This document shows positions 25,257-38,261 of a DNA stretch of 64,000 bases, one piece after another (the first letter of the stretch is position 1; the number at the start of each line of letters is the position of its first letter). The notes under the pieces are model-generated. The model did no database searches. It was given only the letters and a program-made list of their open reading frames with translations, and was not told where the DNA came from. Source of the DNA: Margaritispora aquatica (taxonomy: Eukaryota; Ascomycota; Leotiomycetes; Helotiales; Discinellaceae); contig VJWN01000004.1 in the NCBI GenBank assembly GCA_007644065.1, positions 434,001 through 498,000 of the forward strand, in the 5' to 3' direction. The position numbers were made by a program, and so were the translations under genes.

Positions 25257-26954
25257 ATAAGTGTCTTTTTAGCTACAGACTGTACCTACTCAATATCTAT
25301 GTAGGTAGTGTCCGCCTCCCTCGTACCCCGTATCTGTCCTAGTTCCTTCCCTAGCTTCCCTAACATTACCTAACCTTACCTAACCTTACATTACTTACAT
25401 TACATACTTTATTCTCTGGGTCCAAATGTCCAGGGCCGTGTTTAATATCCATTACCTTACCTACCCTTACCCTCACCCTACTGGTAGAATTTTACCATTA
25501 CCCAAATCAAGAATTAACAAGGGTCTCAAGATCGAATACACTTTGAAATTTAAAAAGTGGCACGGGCACGGGCATGGGTACTGGTATTGGTACTGGTACT
25601 CGTGAAGAAGAAGAGAATGAGAGTCATGCGTTCATGGAAGCACCAATTGAGTTTAGGGTAAGGTAGGTAAGCTCTCAAATATCAAATGGCCCCTTTTATT
25701 TTTCTTCCTCTTCCCTCTTGGCTGTTGGTCTGTTAGTCTGTTGGTCTGCATTTTAACTAAACTGATCTGGGTAAAAGAAAGTCCTACCGGTAGCCTAGAA
25801 GACATTTCGATGTTTCTTATCTATCATTCAGCCTTCTAGCTCATAGTTCAGAGTTCATACCTCCGTAGGTAGTTCATCCTCGTTCTCACCCTCGTCCTCG
25901 TGCTTCTCTTGGTAAGACTTGCGTCAAAGACAAGAGTGCAGTATCCGCTTACTGGCTGGGGCGTCTGGAACCTCTTCCACCTCCTACCTCATAGCCGCTT
26001 CTACTTGCCTGAATGTAAGTACCACCTGCCTTCATTTGTCTCACATTCTTCACTATTGTCCGTCCGTATCATCATTATCATCATCATTGTAAGAAACTAA
26101 GGTAAGTAGATAGGTAATAGGTAAGTAAGGTACGCAACCCCCTACGCGGAAACTTTGCTCCTTTCGTAGAGACAAGGCAATTAATAATCCATTCAGCTCG
26201 ACCGGGCTTCCAATATCGCCGCCGCATCAAAGGCTGGGCATCATCTTGGACCTGAACGTGCCTAATGGACGGTACCAGATATCATGTCAAGCAAGCGTCT
26301 CCAGTGTGCCAATCGCGTGTTATGATGGTCATCTGCATCGGGTGCTGCAGGGACCCATATTCCACTTCGCGCCCATCGAGTCTGATCCATCATCCATCAT
26401 TCATCCTTCTTTTGGACAAGGAGATGGAAGAGAAGAGAAGAGAGAGGGGACTTCCGAACACTCATCTTTGGCTCCCTGGCTCCCGTTTTTTGTTTTCTTT
26501 CCACTCTTTCGGTCTTTCCCCTCCATAAAATCGTGATGGTCATGATAATTCTTCACTCTGGTGATCGTGCGCTCGGATCAATGACAAGTTGATCGAAGCT
26601 TAGCTTACTTTGAACTGTTAGCACGATCTCAAAACCCATCTCGGTACTAACCCGAAAACTACCCAGATCGGCGCTAAATGGGTGGGTCCTCGCTTATGGT
26701 TAGCTCCACCACCACCAATTCCTCCACCAACACTACCACCATCATCATCCCCACCCCCCGGTCCTTTGGGTTTTGGGTTTTGGGTTTTAGAAAGGAGTTA
26801 GGGTCCAACCAACTCGTCAAAAGACTCAAATGGGAAGGGACTCCAAAACTCAGGACGGACGGGATCTGACGGGAAGGAGGGAAGGGGGGAAGGAACGACA
26901 AACGTGACCACTGACCAGCTACCACCTCACTTTCACCTCACCTTCAACCCACTA

Positions 26955-27307
26955 CAGTAGGGTGCAAAAACTGAAGACCCCCCTTGCAACGCCAAGCAGC
27001 ATAATCCTAATATGGTATATTTTTCATGCCGCTTTTCCTATGACTTTTTTTAAAGAGTATTAACAATACCGCCACGAATAGAAAACTCCCCTTAGAGGAG
27101 GAAAAGAAGTATATTATATATAAATAAATAATCTTATATTTTATAGACTAGCTATTACTATAAATAATAAGAGTTGATACTCTAATATAGTTAAAAGAGT
27201 AGTTTATAAAATATTGTAATTATAAAAGTAGCATGGAAGAAATACCGTATTAGGATTATGCTACTTGGCGTTACAAGGGGGGGGTCTTCAGTTTTTGCAC
27301 CCCACTG
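26955..27307. mobile_element. MITE with ~80-bp terminal inverted repeats and TA target duplication
   Basis: The left end CAGTAGGGTGCAAAAACTGA (from 26955) is matched by the reverse complement of the right end CAGTGGGGTGCAAAAACTGA (ending at 27307). The inverted match continues about 80 bp (26955-27038 against 27225-27307) with a few substitutions, mostly transitions, and a 2-bp length difference in a C run. Both ends are flanked by TA (26953-26954 and 27308-27309), the duplication made by Tc1/mariner/pogo (including fungal Fot-like) transposases. The interior is very AT-rich and has no transposase frame, so it is a non-autonomous element. Confidence 0.92.
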
Positions 27308-28512
27308 TAACCACCACCACCGGGAGTACAACCAAACAACCACTTGTACCAGCATTTTCAAAGTCCAAATGGATCTTTTGGACATCGTCGCATTCTCATT
27401 CTTTCCCCAGTCAAACGAATTCCATTCCCAACATGCTGCTGTTCTGTCATGTCGCGCGCCCATCTATTGCCACCTCACCTCTCACGGCATACCCGTCATG
27501 TCATCACGTCCGCGTGTTGTGGTTGGAGTATATCTTCACCTTCATGCCGTGTTACCATCAAGTGTATTGATTTAATTCCTAAGCTCTTGACAGACATCTC
27601 CGTCAAATACATGGTCCCGTTTTAGCATACCCGCAGTCGAGGAGTTGCAATGGTATTACACCGCCGTTGGACCGGCAAAGCAAGGATCGTGCATCGATCA
27701 AGACTTCTGTACCGACATATTCAGCCATCGTGCGCTCCATTATTTACACGAACGAAAGGCTGTCGTTAAACCTTCGTATCATCAAAGCCAGAGGCTGGAT
27801 TTGCGTCTTGCTCCCCGTCAAATCAATTGGATGTGTCCTAGTCTATTCTGTGCCTTCAAATATCTGAGACTAGTTGGAATCTTGGCCGACACATATAGCG
27901 CACCAAGAAGTTTTTCGAACAAACCCATGGCAATGGGACATCTATCCCTTAGCACATGCACCTCCATGCCATGTCACGATCTCGTCGCAACCTCATGTCA
28001 AGTGTCTTCGCATTCGAATATTGAATATTTTGGCCTCGCCACCAATTTTACAAATTTCAGCTTGGCTTTCCTATCACGACGAAAACCCTGTTTTCCTTGA
28101 TACAATTCTTCGTGTTGTGGTTCATTCCTTATATCCGCGGGGCTTGGGCGGCTGATCTTCAAAGAAAGGGCCTTCAATATGTCCATGTTGCTGTGCCGCT
28201 ACTGCGTTATTTGCACCATTTTGAATATTTCGACCTGCAAGTGCAGAGTCCGTGACTATCACGGGAACTACATACGCGTCGGAGTTTTCTTGAGACATGT
28301 CTTGTGTGTTGTTTTTCCGCCTTATATTTTTTTGGTCTTGGTTGAGATCGTGGTCTTGGGCCTAGAATACAAAGAGTCCAGAATATTATTATATGGTCGG
28401 GGTTGCACGCTTGTGGCGAACACTTTACGTGTTGAGCTGAAAATTTCGGGCGTTCAGAAATGCGACAGTGAAGCACCGCTCTCCAACACAGCTGGGTGGC
28501 TTGACAATACCG

Positions 28513-28773
28513 TCATCCCAAGCCGAGCGGAAGCGCCATATCTATCTTTCCAGCCCCCATGTCTTTACAGACCATTTCGGTACCTCCGTACCATCTCGTT
28601 TGTTGCAATGATGGTTTCCAACCCACGGGAAACACCGTCATAGGCGAGGTAAGAGAGTCACAGTCAAAACAATAATTGCCAAAAGGCTCAAAATCCTCAA
28701 TTCGCAACTTGTATAAATCCTTGGCTGCATATCGTTTACACTCTTCATTGGTTATATACTCTTCACCGTGTAG
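28513..28773 (-). pseudogene. Orphan exon-like ORF, possible gene remnant
   Basis: After a TAG acceptor-like site (minus strand, just before 28773), an 87-codon frame (stop included) stays open to a stop at 28513. The first half looks protein-like: charged, helical and with a CxxC-like pair (EECKRYAAKDLYKLRIEDFE, then NYCFDCDS). The second half loses this character. No upstream or downstream exon could be joined. I do not recognise the family; it may be a decayed gene or a chance open frame. Confidence 0.22.
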
Positions 28774-30800
28774 CTACATGCAGCACAGATGATACGAGTC
28801 GCAACTATACTGATAAGTGTTGAACAGAAAGCATGCAAATAGAAGTCAGGGTGCTATCTGTGGTTCTCAATCCACATGCGACAGCGAGTGAGAGTCATCC
28901 ATAGAGAGAGTACCTGCATCAAGTGCATGCATAAACACGGCTATGCAAATCAAAATATTGTTGCCCATCACCATCACAACTCAAAAGCAACAATCTTCGT
29001 CTCCGCTCGAGCAGTCTAGATCTACCCAGGCAAAAGCCATAATCACCGACCACTCAAAGATATCACGGATGCCAAAAGCAAAGATAGTCGGCATTCGATG
29101 CCCCTGTCCCATAGCAGCGGATGGCTGGATCCGTTTTTTTCGGTTTTTTCAAACTTGCATCTTTCTGGGAGCTGAATTCTGGAACCGCATCTGTCAATCA
29201 ATAGTTTCATGCTAACCAGTCGCAGGAAACCTGTTTGACGAGACCATCACGAACAATCCCACTTCCCCGCCATTTGTCGGGTCTTGCTGATTGCACCGGT
29301 ACTAAAGTCCATAGACAACTTGGTTTCACCTAGGTATTGGTCGGTGATAGTATTCAGGAGAGACACTCGACCACAAGACACGTTGGAGTTCAGAGCTTGG
29401 AGCTTGGATGGGCCCATTTGAGGGCTTCCGCGGGAGGTCTAGATCCAGATCTAGGACAAGCACGGACATTAGTTTGCTACTCGTTTTCTCATCACCTCAT
29501 ACCATTGCCATCAGCGTCCACGAAGGTACAAACTTCATCGAAGTGAAAGACTCATTGCGAGTATAGCCTTGTGAGTCGATCACCACCTTGAGGCTTCTTG
29601 TGCTGGAAGATCAAACGGGCTGAGCAATACTTCATACCTCAAAGCGGCCCAATATGTGGATGATCTTGCGTCCGAAAGGTCGCCGAGTGATGACCTTCAT
29701 GGCACAATTGATATGGCATGGTACCAAGTGGTCTTGCCAACTCGAGATGCGCGCCAATCTTGAGCCTCATCACCGGCATTGGAGTGATGAGCAAAAGAGC
29801 GGTGAAAATATTGGAGGGGAGGTGCTGGTTCCTTGAGAATCATTCGTGAGTGAGGAGCCTGGGCGAGGATGGTACGTAGCAAGAACTTCAAGATGATTTC
29901 GTCAAAATCTAGGTTGAACTTGAGATTTCTACCAACTCTAAGGATGGAAATGAATCATTTCGCGTTTGCACTAGGCGCAAGTTAAGCGACAACAAGTTTC
30001 CTATTTTTCCACCTTTTTGATCTTTATGTTTTATGCCCATTTCAACTCTCACTTTCACTTTTGACCTCAGTTTCCAATCTTCAATCTCCCATTTCCATCC
30101 TCCGGAATCCGATCTGCATCATCTACAAGCATGTATATATGCAAATCATTTCACATATCAAACCATCGTTCCAATTAATCAATCAACCAAGCGAACTAAT
30201 AAACATCCGATGTTTGATTCCCATCGCTTTCAAGGCTTACGGGCCCGCAACTGGCAAACTCGTGGCTGTCGTCGATCCGACCCACCAAGCCGGTCAGGGT
30301 ACGTGGATGCTAATGGGGATGGGAAATGCGGATGGGGATAAAGAGAGTGTCGATCTCCCTTGTTTTTCTCCCGGTCGGAAAATTTTTGTGAGTTGAAGTT
30401 CGGCTAAATGAATGAATGGATGGGTGGAAGGAAGAAGCAAAAGTCATCACGAGTCATGTATGGTATGTGGATAACGTGGGAAGCTTTTGGGAGATTGCTT
30501 TTTTGGCTTTCGTTACTTGAGGCTGAGATTTGAGGTTGAGATTGGGATTGGGATTGACAATGGGGAGGGTAGGAGAAGAGGAGATGGGGGGATAGGAGAT
30601 GGCCATGTAGTAATGTCAAAGGGATGGAAATTTTGCTGGGGTTGAATTATTGATTTAGAGGTGATTGTGATGTTGTGGGGGTGTGGTTTGTGGTTTATGG
30701 TTTATGATTTGAATTGGAAATACAGTATTTTTATGATTCTAGTCTTGGGATTTAAATTTGATTTAGTATCACTATTCGCTTGAAATATATCCCTTGAAGT

Positions 30801-30836
30801 CCTCCCCTCCCCTCCCCTCCCCTCCTCTCCCTCCCT
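30801..30836. repeat. CCCCT-type pyrimidine tract
   Basis: Tandem CCCCT pentamers, then CTCC variants; the complementary strand is a G-rich array able in principle to form a G-quadruplex. Confidence 0.85.
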
Positions 30837-31609
30837 TCTATGTGCCTACTTACTTGCCTACTTACTACATTAAGTCCTACGTGTCGTTGTCGTTAAGGTT
30901 AAACCCAACTCAGCCCAGCTTAGCTCTTCCCGAAATATAGTTTAGGAAATTTAATAGAAATTACTTACAAGTTTTTTTTTTCTTCTCTAATTTTCGGGCG
31001 GCAGGCAGGCAGGCAATCATGACAGTGATAGTGAGTTACCCCGAACTGCATGCACATAGGAGATAAATCTCTCTGCATTATGATAAATGATGGAGTGGCC
31101 ACCTATCTGTCTGTTTATTTCTACGGCGCCTTCTGCTTTGCGCTTTGCGCTTTGCGCTACGCTTGGAATTGATGATATTTCGTTCGACGGGTTTGATGTG
31201 ATTTGATTTTCCCTTAAGTTGGAATTCAGACGTAGACGTAGATGTGAATGCAAATTTATCTTACAAACAGGCCATGGATGGTATAGTCCCCTGCAGTACA
31301 GATCCCCTGCAGTATAGATATAAAAGAGAGACGGAGAAAGGGGGGGGGTTCAAACTCCTTCACACTCCCGATCTCGGTCTCAGTCTCAGTCTAGGTCGTT
31401 CTGGCTCAACCTAGGTCAGTCTAGGCTCTTCTATTCCACTTTCTCTCTTCGTTCCGGTTGGTGTCTATGTCTACCGCCTGCTGTCTCAAAGTCTAAGGGA
31501 GAAGAGAAGAAAGGTTGGGGGTTGGGGGTTGGGGTTGGGTGTGGGCATGGATTTGGGGTACGGATTCGTCTCGGGGAGCTATGGATTTGGTTGAAATGGG
31601 ATAGGTGGG

Positions 31610-31715
31610 TTGATGGGTGGGTGAGTTGGTGGATTAGTTGGGAGTGGGTGGGTTGGTAGGTAGGTAGGTGGATGGATGGATGGGTATGGAGGTAGGTAGG
31701 TCGGTGTGCTAATAA
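31610..31715. repeat. G-rich GGTTGG/GGTAGG/GGATGG imperfect repeat
   Basis: A run of GGGTGGG, GGTTGG, GGTAGG and GGATGG words on the plus strand, giving strong G/T skew and many GG pairs with short loops. Confidence 0.75.
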
Positions 31716-34700
31716 ATGAATGAATAGATGAAGGATCTCTGCCTTTGTCCTTTGCTTTGGAGAATACAATAGCCTAGGACTGGGAGTGGGACTAAACTGG
31801 ACTGAAACGGACTGAACTAGACTGAATTGAATCCGTCGTCCTGTCCCGTTGTGTTGACGCCTTCTCGTTGAGTGATTACCTGCACATTTGCAATATTTAA
31901 TATTTAATCTTCACCTCCTTTACTTTCTTCCCACTAGTTAATTAGTACAACGCCCACCACCGCTGAAAATTGAGACCTGACTTCCGTAAATCGTACAGTT
32001 ACTTTGCAAGAGCCGGTTTGGTTCTTGATTTTTATGTACAGGGATACATGTATGCATGTATGTATGTATGTATAAATTGAATATATGTTTTGTTTTGTCT
32101 CGCTCGGAAGCATATTTCGTATTTTCCAAGACCCCCAGACCTCCAGACGTGACCTCCAGACGTGTATGCATGCATGCATGGCGTCTAGGAAAGGAAAGTG
32201 GGACTTGATTGTAGTTTGGTAGTTAGACACACTTGCGTCTTGCGTTGGTGGGGATGTGTATAGATACGTATGTATATGTTTGAGGTATGTTATTTACTCA
32301 TTCGCTGTAGACGGGATTAAGGAGGTTTTCTCTTATCACAGCTTGACGGACAAGATATACCACAATAGATAAACACGCAGGCGAATCTGTCTTGGCTTTG
32401 TATGTGTTGAGAGTTGAGGGTTGAAGGTATTTTCTTGCATTTCTCACAAGCGAGCAAGCGCATTCATAACTCCTTACCTCCAAGGAGCCCACCATGGAGT
32501 GTGCTTGAGGCTTGAATGGTTTAGGGTCTCTAATTCCAGGCAATAGTACGTGATAGAGGGTTGTGGAGGGAGGGATACATACAGATCTATCCGTGTCTTG
32601 AGAGTCGATCGATCGAGGTCGAAATGGAAGTGTACTGTTCTAAGAAGTTATTTGGAAAATGAAAGGAGGTGTGAGGTGTTAGTGTGTTTTGAGCAACCAC
32701 TGGATCGACCGAAAATGAGAAGATTTGGAGATTTCATAGCGAATGAACTATATGTTATGTCATGTTATGTTATGTTGTGTTCATGTACCCTAGCTGGAGC
32801 AGTTTTTGTTGCTTTGTTTTACCTCGCTTCGCTTCATTGCTGAGATGTGCGATGGAAAGGTAGCGTGGGGTGGAAAAGGTTATGGGAGCTGGCAAGTTCT
32901 ATACAGAAGTTGGATTCATTGGGACGAAGCAGAGGTTAGGTTAGTAAATGCGATGTTAGGATGTTATGATATTATGATATTGTGATGTGGTGCTGGGGTG
33001 TTTCTTGGCGTATTGCATCGCTGTATCACTATTTGTACCTTGTTTCACACGCTTCTGCGTCTCTGTTATATCCTACTCTCTTCGTAACTGTGTAGTCAAT
33101 AGTATGCAAAGCAGTATTTTGCATCTAATAATGGACTGGATAGTTGACGGTCTGAGGAATTGTCAGATTGACTGCCAACTGCTGATTGCTGTGCTGCGAC
33201 GTTCAATCCCATTTCACTCGGCTTGCAAAGAAAGGAAGGGACTTCGATGGGAGGCAATTGGTTGGGAGTTAAGATTGATCTACTATGTTCCCAATCAAGG
33301 CTATTGAAACTCCTAATTTCAGACAATGTTCTGGACATTTTATCTTTCCCATTCGGAGGATGTATTTCTCGATGAGGAGAGACAGAGGCTCATTTTATCT
33401 AGCATAATTTCACCATCTCAAAAGACTCCAGAGAATTGTTTTTCTCCTGAATTTTATTTAGCCAAACACATCTACTTGTATCGAATTTTGGTTTTGCTTT
33501 CAACTGTTCGGACTTGCAGCTCGCTATGTTTACTAAGTGTATGTTGATGTCTACAGGCTTAGCGAGCCCACCAACTGTCATACAAAAGCTCGTCACTTCA
33601 TTCGTTATAGATGATGTTAGGTCCTTGAATATCACGATTAAAAGCGTGCGATAAATCACAATCGAAGGAAGTGAGTATTGCTCATATTATTGGCAGCATA
33701 AAAATTCCATCATGTTATATTGGACAAGCAGCTTCTTTCTTGTTCCTCGTCTCATATCACAGCAGAAACATCATGCGCCAATTTGTAGCTTGGGAATAGC
33801 CATGTTTTGTTTAGTCTACTCTTTTCTTTGAACTGGATAGAAGGCACGACACTCCCTTCCGCATCTAACTGCCTATTCACCTACAGTACTAAACTTGGCA
33901 GAATAAGTTAAAGACTGTTTAAGGAAATATACAAGGCTAGATACAGAGGATCGGGTTAGAGAAATCCTCTGCTAGGGCTATTGGTTTCTGCGGAAGCTTG
34001 CCAAAGTCAAACTCGAGAATTACCAAATTAAACCAATAGAAGGTCAATTGTTGGTCTCGAAGCTAATTACTTACTCAGAGAAATTTAGAATAGCCTCTAC
34101 AGTAGATATCAAGCTTTTCAGCCTTTTAATCCCTTCTCTCCAGTCGGCTGAATCTAGGATTCATGTAGGTTGTTTCCCCCTGCCGCTCATACAGTCTTCC
34201 CTCCTTCAATCGGGAGTTTGTTTACACGAGTATCCCATTGTATTAGTCAAGACAGCTTCAACCACACTCGACGTTCACCCCATTCAGACTCAAGGCTCAT
34301 ATCACTCGGACTCTTGAATTCGGCCGAAGGTAAGCAAAGTGTAAAAATCCATGAAAGTGGTGAAAAAGTCATGGGTAATCAATTGCCCAATTGCTGATCT
34401 TTTTGCACGTCGAGGACGAGTCATGGGCACTGCACACGTCACTCATCTGTCGTTCCATCCAAGCACTCTCCCATTTCAGCCAACCAACCACATTACTGAA
34501 GCAAACCCAAGAGAGAAAATAAAGTTCCGGCCCCGACAACACCATCAAAACTTTACCTGCTGCATATGATATGCAACGGCATAGTCCGAGTACGAGTCAT
34601 CGTATACGAACGAGTTATCAAATCAGGCTTTCAAAGCGGCGCTGAGAACCGATCGGTGACGTTGCGTGTGAATAAGAAGTTTTGTGTACGGGAGGTTTGT

Positions 34701-36352
34701 GTACGGGAGGTCTGTGGATTAGAGTTTGCGTGTGCATTTGGATGTGCATGTTCTTCATGCGAGCCTGGGACAGGACCCTGAATGCATGTGAATATGCAAG
34801 GCGGGGAAGCGGTGGACAGAAAAGGCGGCGAGGGGATTGTTTGGGCGAAAAGTGTGGATTGATGCTGCTCTCGTGGGAAGTGCCCGGTAGGTAGGTACTG
34901 TGCAGGTGATCGGCAGTGACGGTGCTATGGGATTGTTATTTGGTAAGCGAGTGAGAGAAGGCGAACTAGGATAGAGAGGGGAGCGGAGGAGGAGAGATGT
35001 GATATGTGGATGTTGATATGTATGTGCATATTCATGTGAACATGCCTTAAGGGGTAGTAACACTTGTTGAGATCCAAGTCTACATATGCGCGCAGCGAGA
35101 TCGTGATATAATATTATTCTGGATTGACGAATCAATAGTGTAGATAGATGGTGGGCGATGGAAAGACATGAGGGAGTGAGCATATAAGGAGGGAGATGAA
35201 ATTCTATGAGAGAAATAGGGAAAGTATAATGTGGAGTAATGAGAAGAGGGTGCACTAGCCAAGCCGTTGTGGATGCAGTAGCGAACATGAGGGGGTATGT
35301 ATTTCATTATTGGATTTTTACGGACGACTAACCTAAATACCTAGAAGAATAGCAAAGGGAGATAGATAATAGTCAATGTTCGGCGAGGCTACACCACGAG
35401 AAGTGTAGATTAATATGTTGGTGGTTAGACAAGAGTACTGTATTTGATATGGATTTCAATTTCGAATTTGGTTTCTCGGCTAAATTTGGGACTCACTCAC
35501 TCATACACAGCGACTTCTCCCTCGCTGCCTGCCATATTATCAGCAACTGGGACATATCTGCGGGTACCAGTCACCTAGCAACTATACCCACAATACTGTT
35601 CGATTCTAAGCCAAAAGAAATCGATTGAAGGAGAAAGGAACTTGTGCTTAATTTCGCTCAACTCAGTCCACTTGAAATTGACTCGGTTGGAAAACAACCA
35701 TTTGCAACTAAGTATCAATCGCTGCGTCTTTCTCACTTATTTACAATTATATTACAATGTGAGACGGAAACTATATCTCTTCTCCAAGTTCGACAGGGTG
35801 TATTACTATGTATTTACGTGCAGAGCCATTGTATCCTACAATAAAACCTAATATGTTACACCCCTAATCCATCGAGATCCCTCTGCAACATTGCCTATCA
35901 TCCCGCTTATATCGCTAACCCACTCCAAAACAAAAAAAAATGCATTTACAAGTACAATTACCCAAGCTTTTGTATACCCTTTTAGTCCTCCTCTTACGTA
36001 TCGTGACATTTCAGCCTACCCGGCTACTTTGCTTTTATACTCCTTGTGTTTTGTACAAATATGATACAGACATTATCCATTATTTCCATCCCTTCGTCCA
36101 TCCAATATATCTCGCTCGCTTATGTCAACGCGGTTTCTCTTGTTGTTGCTGTTTCTAACCTTATTCTGCTGGGATCAGAGCTTCTTCTGTGCCCCGCTTG
36201 ATGCTCTCTCGTCATGTGAAGCAGCACTGTAAGTATTATTATTCCATCTCCTTCGTCGTATTCCTCTTGTATTAGGAAATTCCACCGCCTCAACATTAAA
36301 AAGTCAACTCGCATTGGCTAGAAATTTTAGCAGACGCGAAGTTGGAAACATT

Positions 36353-37168
36353 TTAGATTCCCATGCGTGCAAATGCAAGAGCGATATCTCTCATACCACT
36401 AGGTAAAGCATGGCCATCACCTCCCCTGTCGCCAGGACAGAATTTCCTCATTGCAGCACGTAGGATGTGGTAGCCTCTTCGTGCCCAGCAGCGACTTGTG
36501 CGTTTATTCCCAGTTAAAGATTGCAAGTTAGCTAAGAGGAAAGTGGCGAGAAAGCATATTTCCCACTCCCTCGTGCCCAAACTATTGATACCAATTCGTT
36601 TGGGAGACGTATTCGATTTGAATGTAAGGTTGGTATCCTCAAATGACTGAGACTGAGACTGAGAAATAGATGCAAGTTTTAAAGCAAGGGCCCTTATAAT
36701 AGGCTCACTGGCGCTCACTTGTAGTATGTACCGCCAGATATTGACTTCCATTGCAGGCGTCCTTGAGGTAAGTCCGTCAATTGAAGTGGTGGCCAGGTAG
36801 GCGACTTTCTGGCCTTCAGCAGACGACAGTGGATAGTCTCGCAATGCATATTGCGGAGTGGTACTTAGATGTAATTTCTGCAGCTGCAGATAGTGGGGGA
36901 GAGATGTAGACCTCCTGGGTGGGTGTGGACGTTGTGTATGAGCGAGTGGTAGAAATCGGTAGCTTGGTCGTGTGTCGGCATTGGATAATGCAATTGTGAT
37001 GTTCGGTGTATTTGGTCTGCGGTTGATTCTCGTATTTACAAATTTTGTATGTGTAGTTTCATCATAGTGGTGTATTTGTACAGGTATAGGTGGTCGAGTG
37101 TCAAGATTCGTGTATTTTATACTATGTGACAGGTCAGTCCTGCACAGACATGCTTGAAGCTTCAACAC
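36353..37168 (-). pseudogene. Fragment of a Zn2Cys6-type fungal transcription factor (regulatory domain), probably degenerate
   Basis: An uninterrupted 271-aa frame. The middle resembles the fungal C6 transcription-factor regulatory domain: AMEVNIWRYILQVSASEPII corresponds to the usual x-x-IWxxLVLQxSHxEPAI box, and REWEICFLATFLLANLQSLT (then GN) to the ExExALLxCLLFxCxExLxGN helix. The box normally between them, and the N-terminal zinc cluster, are absent from this frame. The frame opens with ATG, but the first ~100 residues have no family character. Upstream, 37487-37136 retains a cluster-like spacing without cysteines. I read it as a decaying or truncated paralogue, not a working factor. Confidence 0.45.
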
Positions 37169-38261
37169 TCATACGATAGACACTTGAGACATGAGAGCAA
37201 AGAACGTACGAGCAAAGGTAGCATGCATCCCCGCTTCCACCCCTCTTTCTACTCCACTGCCTTGAAGACCTCGAGTGTCTGTGTTTCCCTTCATCCTCCC
37301 AATCCCGTTCGTTGTGTTTATCATAATTAGGCACAGACGTCCTCGAAACCTTCTTCTGCGTCCCAGAGAAAGTGACTGAGACAAGAAGCTTGGTCTTTGA
37401 CGCGATCTTCCACCACAAACGCGCTTCAAAGAGTGGAGGACATCTCAGAGCAAGGAACGATCTCTTCTCTGTCTCGCTACTCATCATCTCAATAACAAAG
37501 TAAACAAAAACAAAGAATGATAACGCTCACATCTCAAACGGAACAAAAAAAAACCACACTTCAACACAAGATCAACAAAGACAAAGATGACATTTTCATA
37601 ATAAAAGACAGCTGGGAGCTTCCCAGGAGCTCTCCCTCCCTCGACGTGCGTCTGTTGTTGATTCATCCCATCTCCCCTGCGTAAATACAAGGAGGGATGT
37701 TTGGTACAGACGAACCACTTGCGCTTTCAGATGAATGGCGGGGGTTTGATTGGATGCCTGTGTAGCGCTCTGACCCAATGGCGAGGATCGCCACCAGGAT
37801 AGTGATGAGCTAGCGTGAACTGGTCCATCAACAAGCTAGTTCGAGACGCTGGAAGGGGTTTGGTAGGCGCTGTATGGGGTGCAAGATGCCGAGATTAGGT
37901 GTATGCGTGCTGGGTTGGAGCTTGGATGGAGGGGTAGGTCTATTGTGAGGCGGTGGGCTTTGCAGGGAAGCTTTCTTGCTAAAGATTGATAATAGACATG
38001 TGATGAAGAATTGTAAGATTTAGATGATAAATTACTTTGTATTCGCTAAATTTGGGAAAGATGAGTCTGGTGATGGGCTATTTTGAAATGTGTGGATAAG
38101 TAAGGGGAGTAATGACCAGGATACAATAATACACGAAACTTATGCTAAACACATTGCAGCCCACTCATGAGTGTCAACGTCCAAGTAAGGACATAAGAAA
38201 CGTGGAGCAAATTCACATGACTTCATTTGACTTATTGAATGCTTCCTTGGTTGACCCTTCT
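37169..38261. other. Region upstream of the transcription-factor fragment
   Basis: The minus-strand frame 37487-37134 may be the ruined N-terminal part of the same gene (spacing like P-x-C-x2-C-x2-R-x-W-x-C-x-G with the cysteines lost). The rest, to the end of the small secreted protein gene, shows nothing recognisable. Confidence 0.35.

Larger units (their letters stand above)
23358..26954. other. Gene-free, minisatellite-rich region (part 1)
   Basis: Upstream of CRY-DASH and continuing to the MITE. It is a patchwork of short tandem repeats and skewed runs: GGACTGT heptamers, GACTCTTG octamers, GTAAGTGTAAGTT 13-mers, GGTAGGTA and ACCTTACC words, and three GGGTTTT units at 26766-26789. Open frames here are products of the repeats. 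Confidence 0.6.
27310..36352. other. Gene-free region (part 2)
   Basis: About 9 kb with no complete gene I can support. Several 90-155 aa open frames (27645-28100, 28179-28643, 30033-30341) overlap others and show no family motif. It contains a C-rich tract (30801-30836), a G-rich tract (31610-31715), short TATG/TGCA runs near 32050 and 32170, and the orphan exon-like ORF at 28513-28773. No tRNA was seen. Confidence 0.5.

Noticed and set aside
26766..26789. Three GGGTTTT units, considered as interstitial telomere repeat
   Set aside because: Only three units and not the TTAGGG sequence usual for Pezizomycotina.
27645..28643. Plus-strand frames of 151 and 154 aa near the MITE
   Set aside because: They overlap other frames, show no family signature, and cannot be linked by convincing splice sites.
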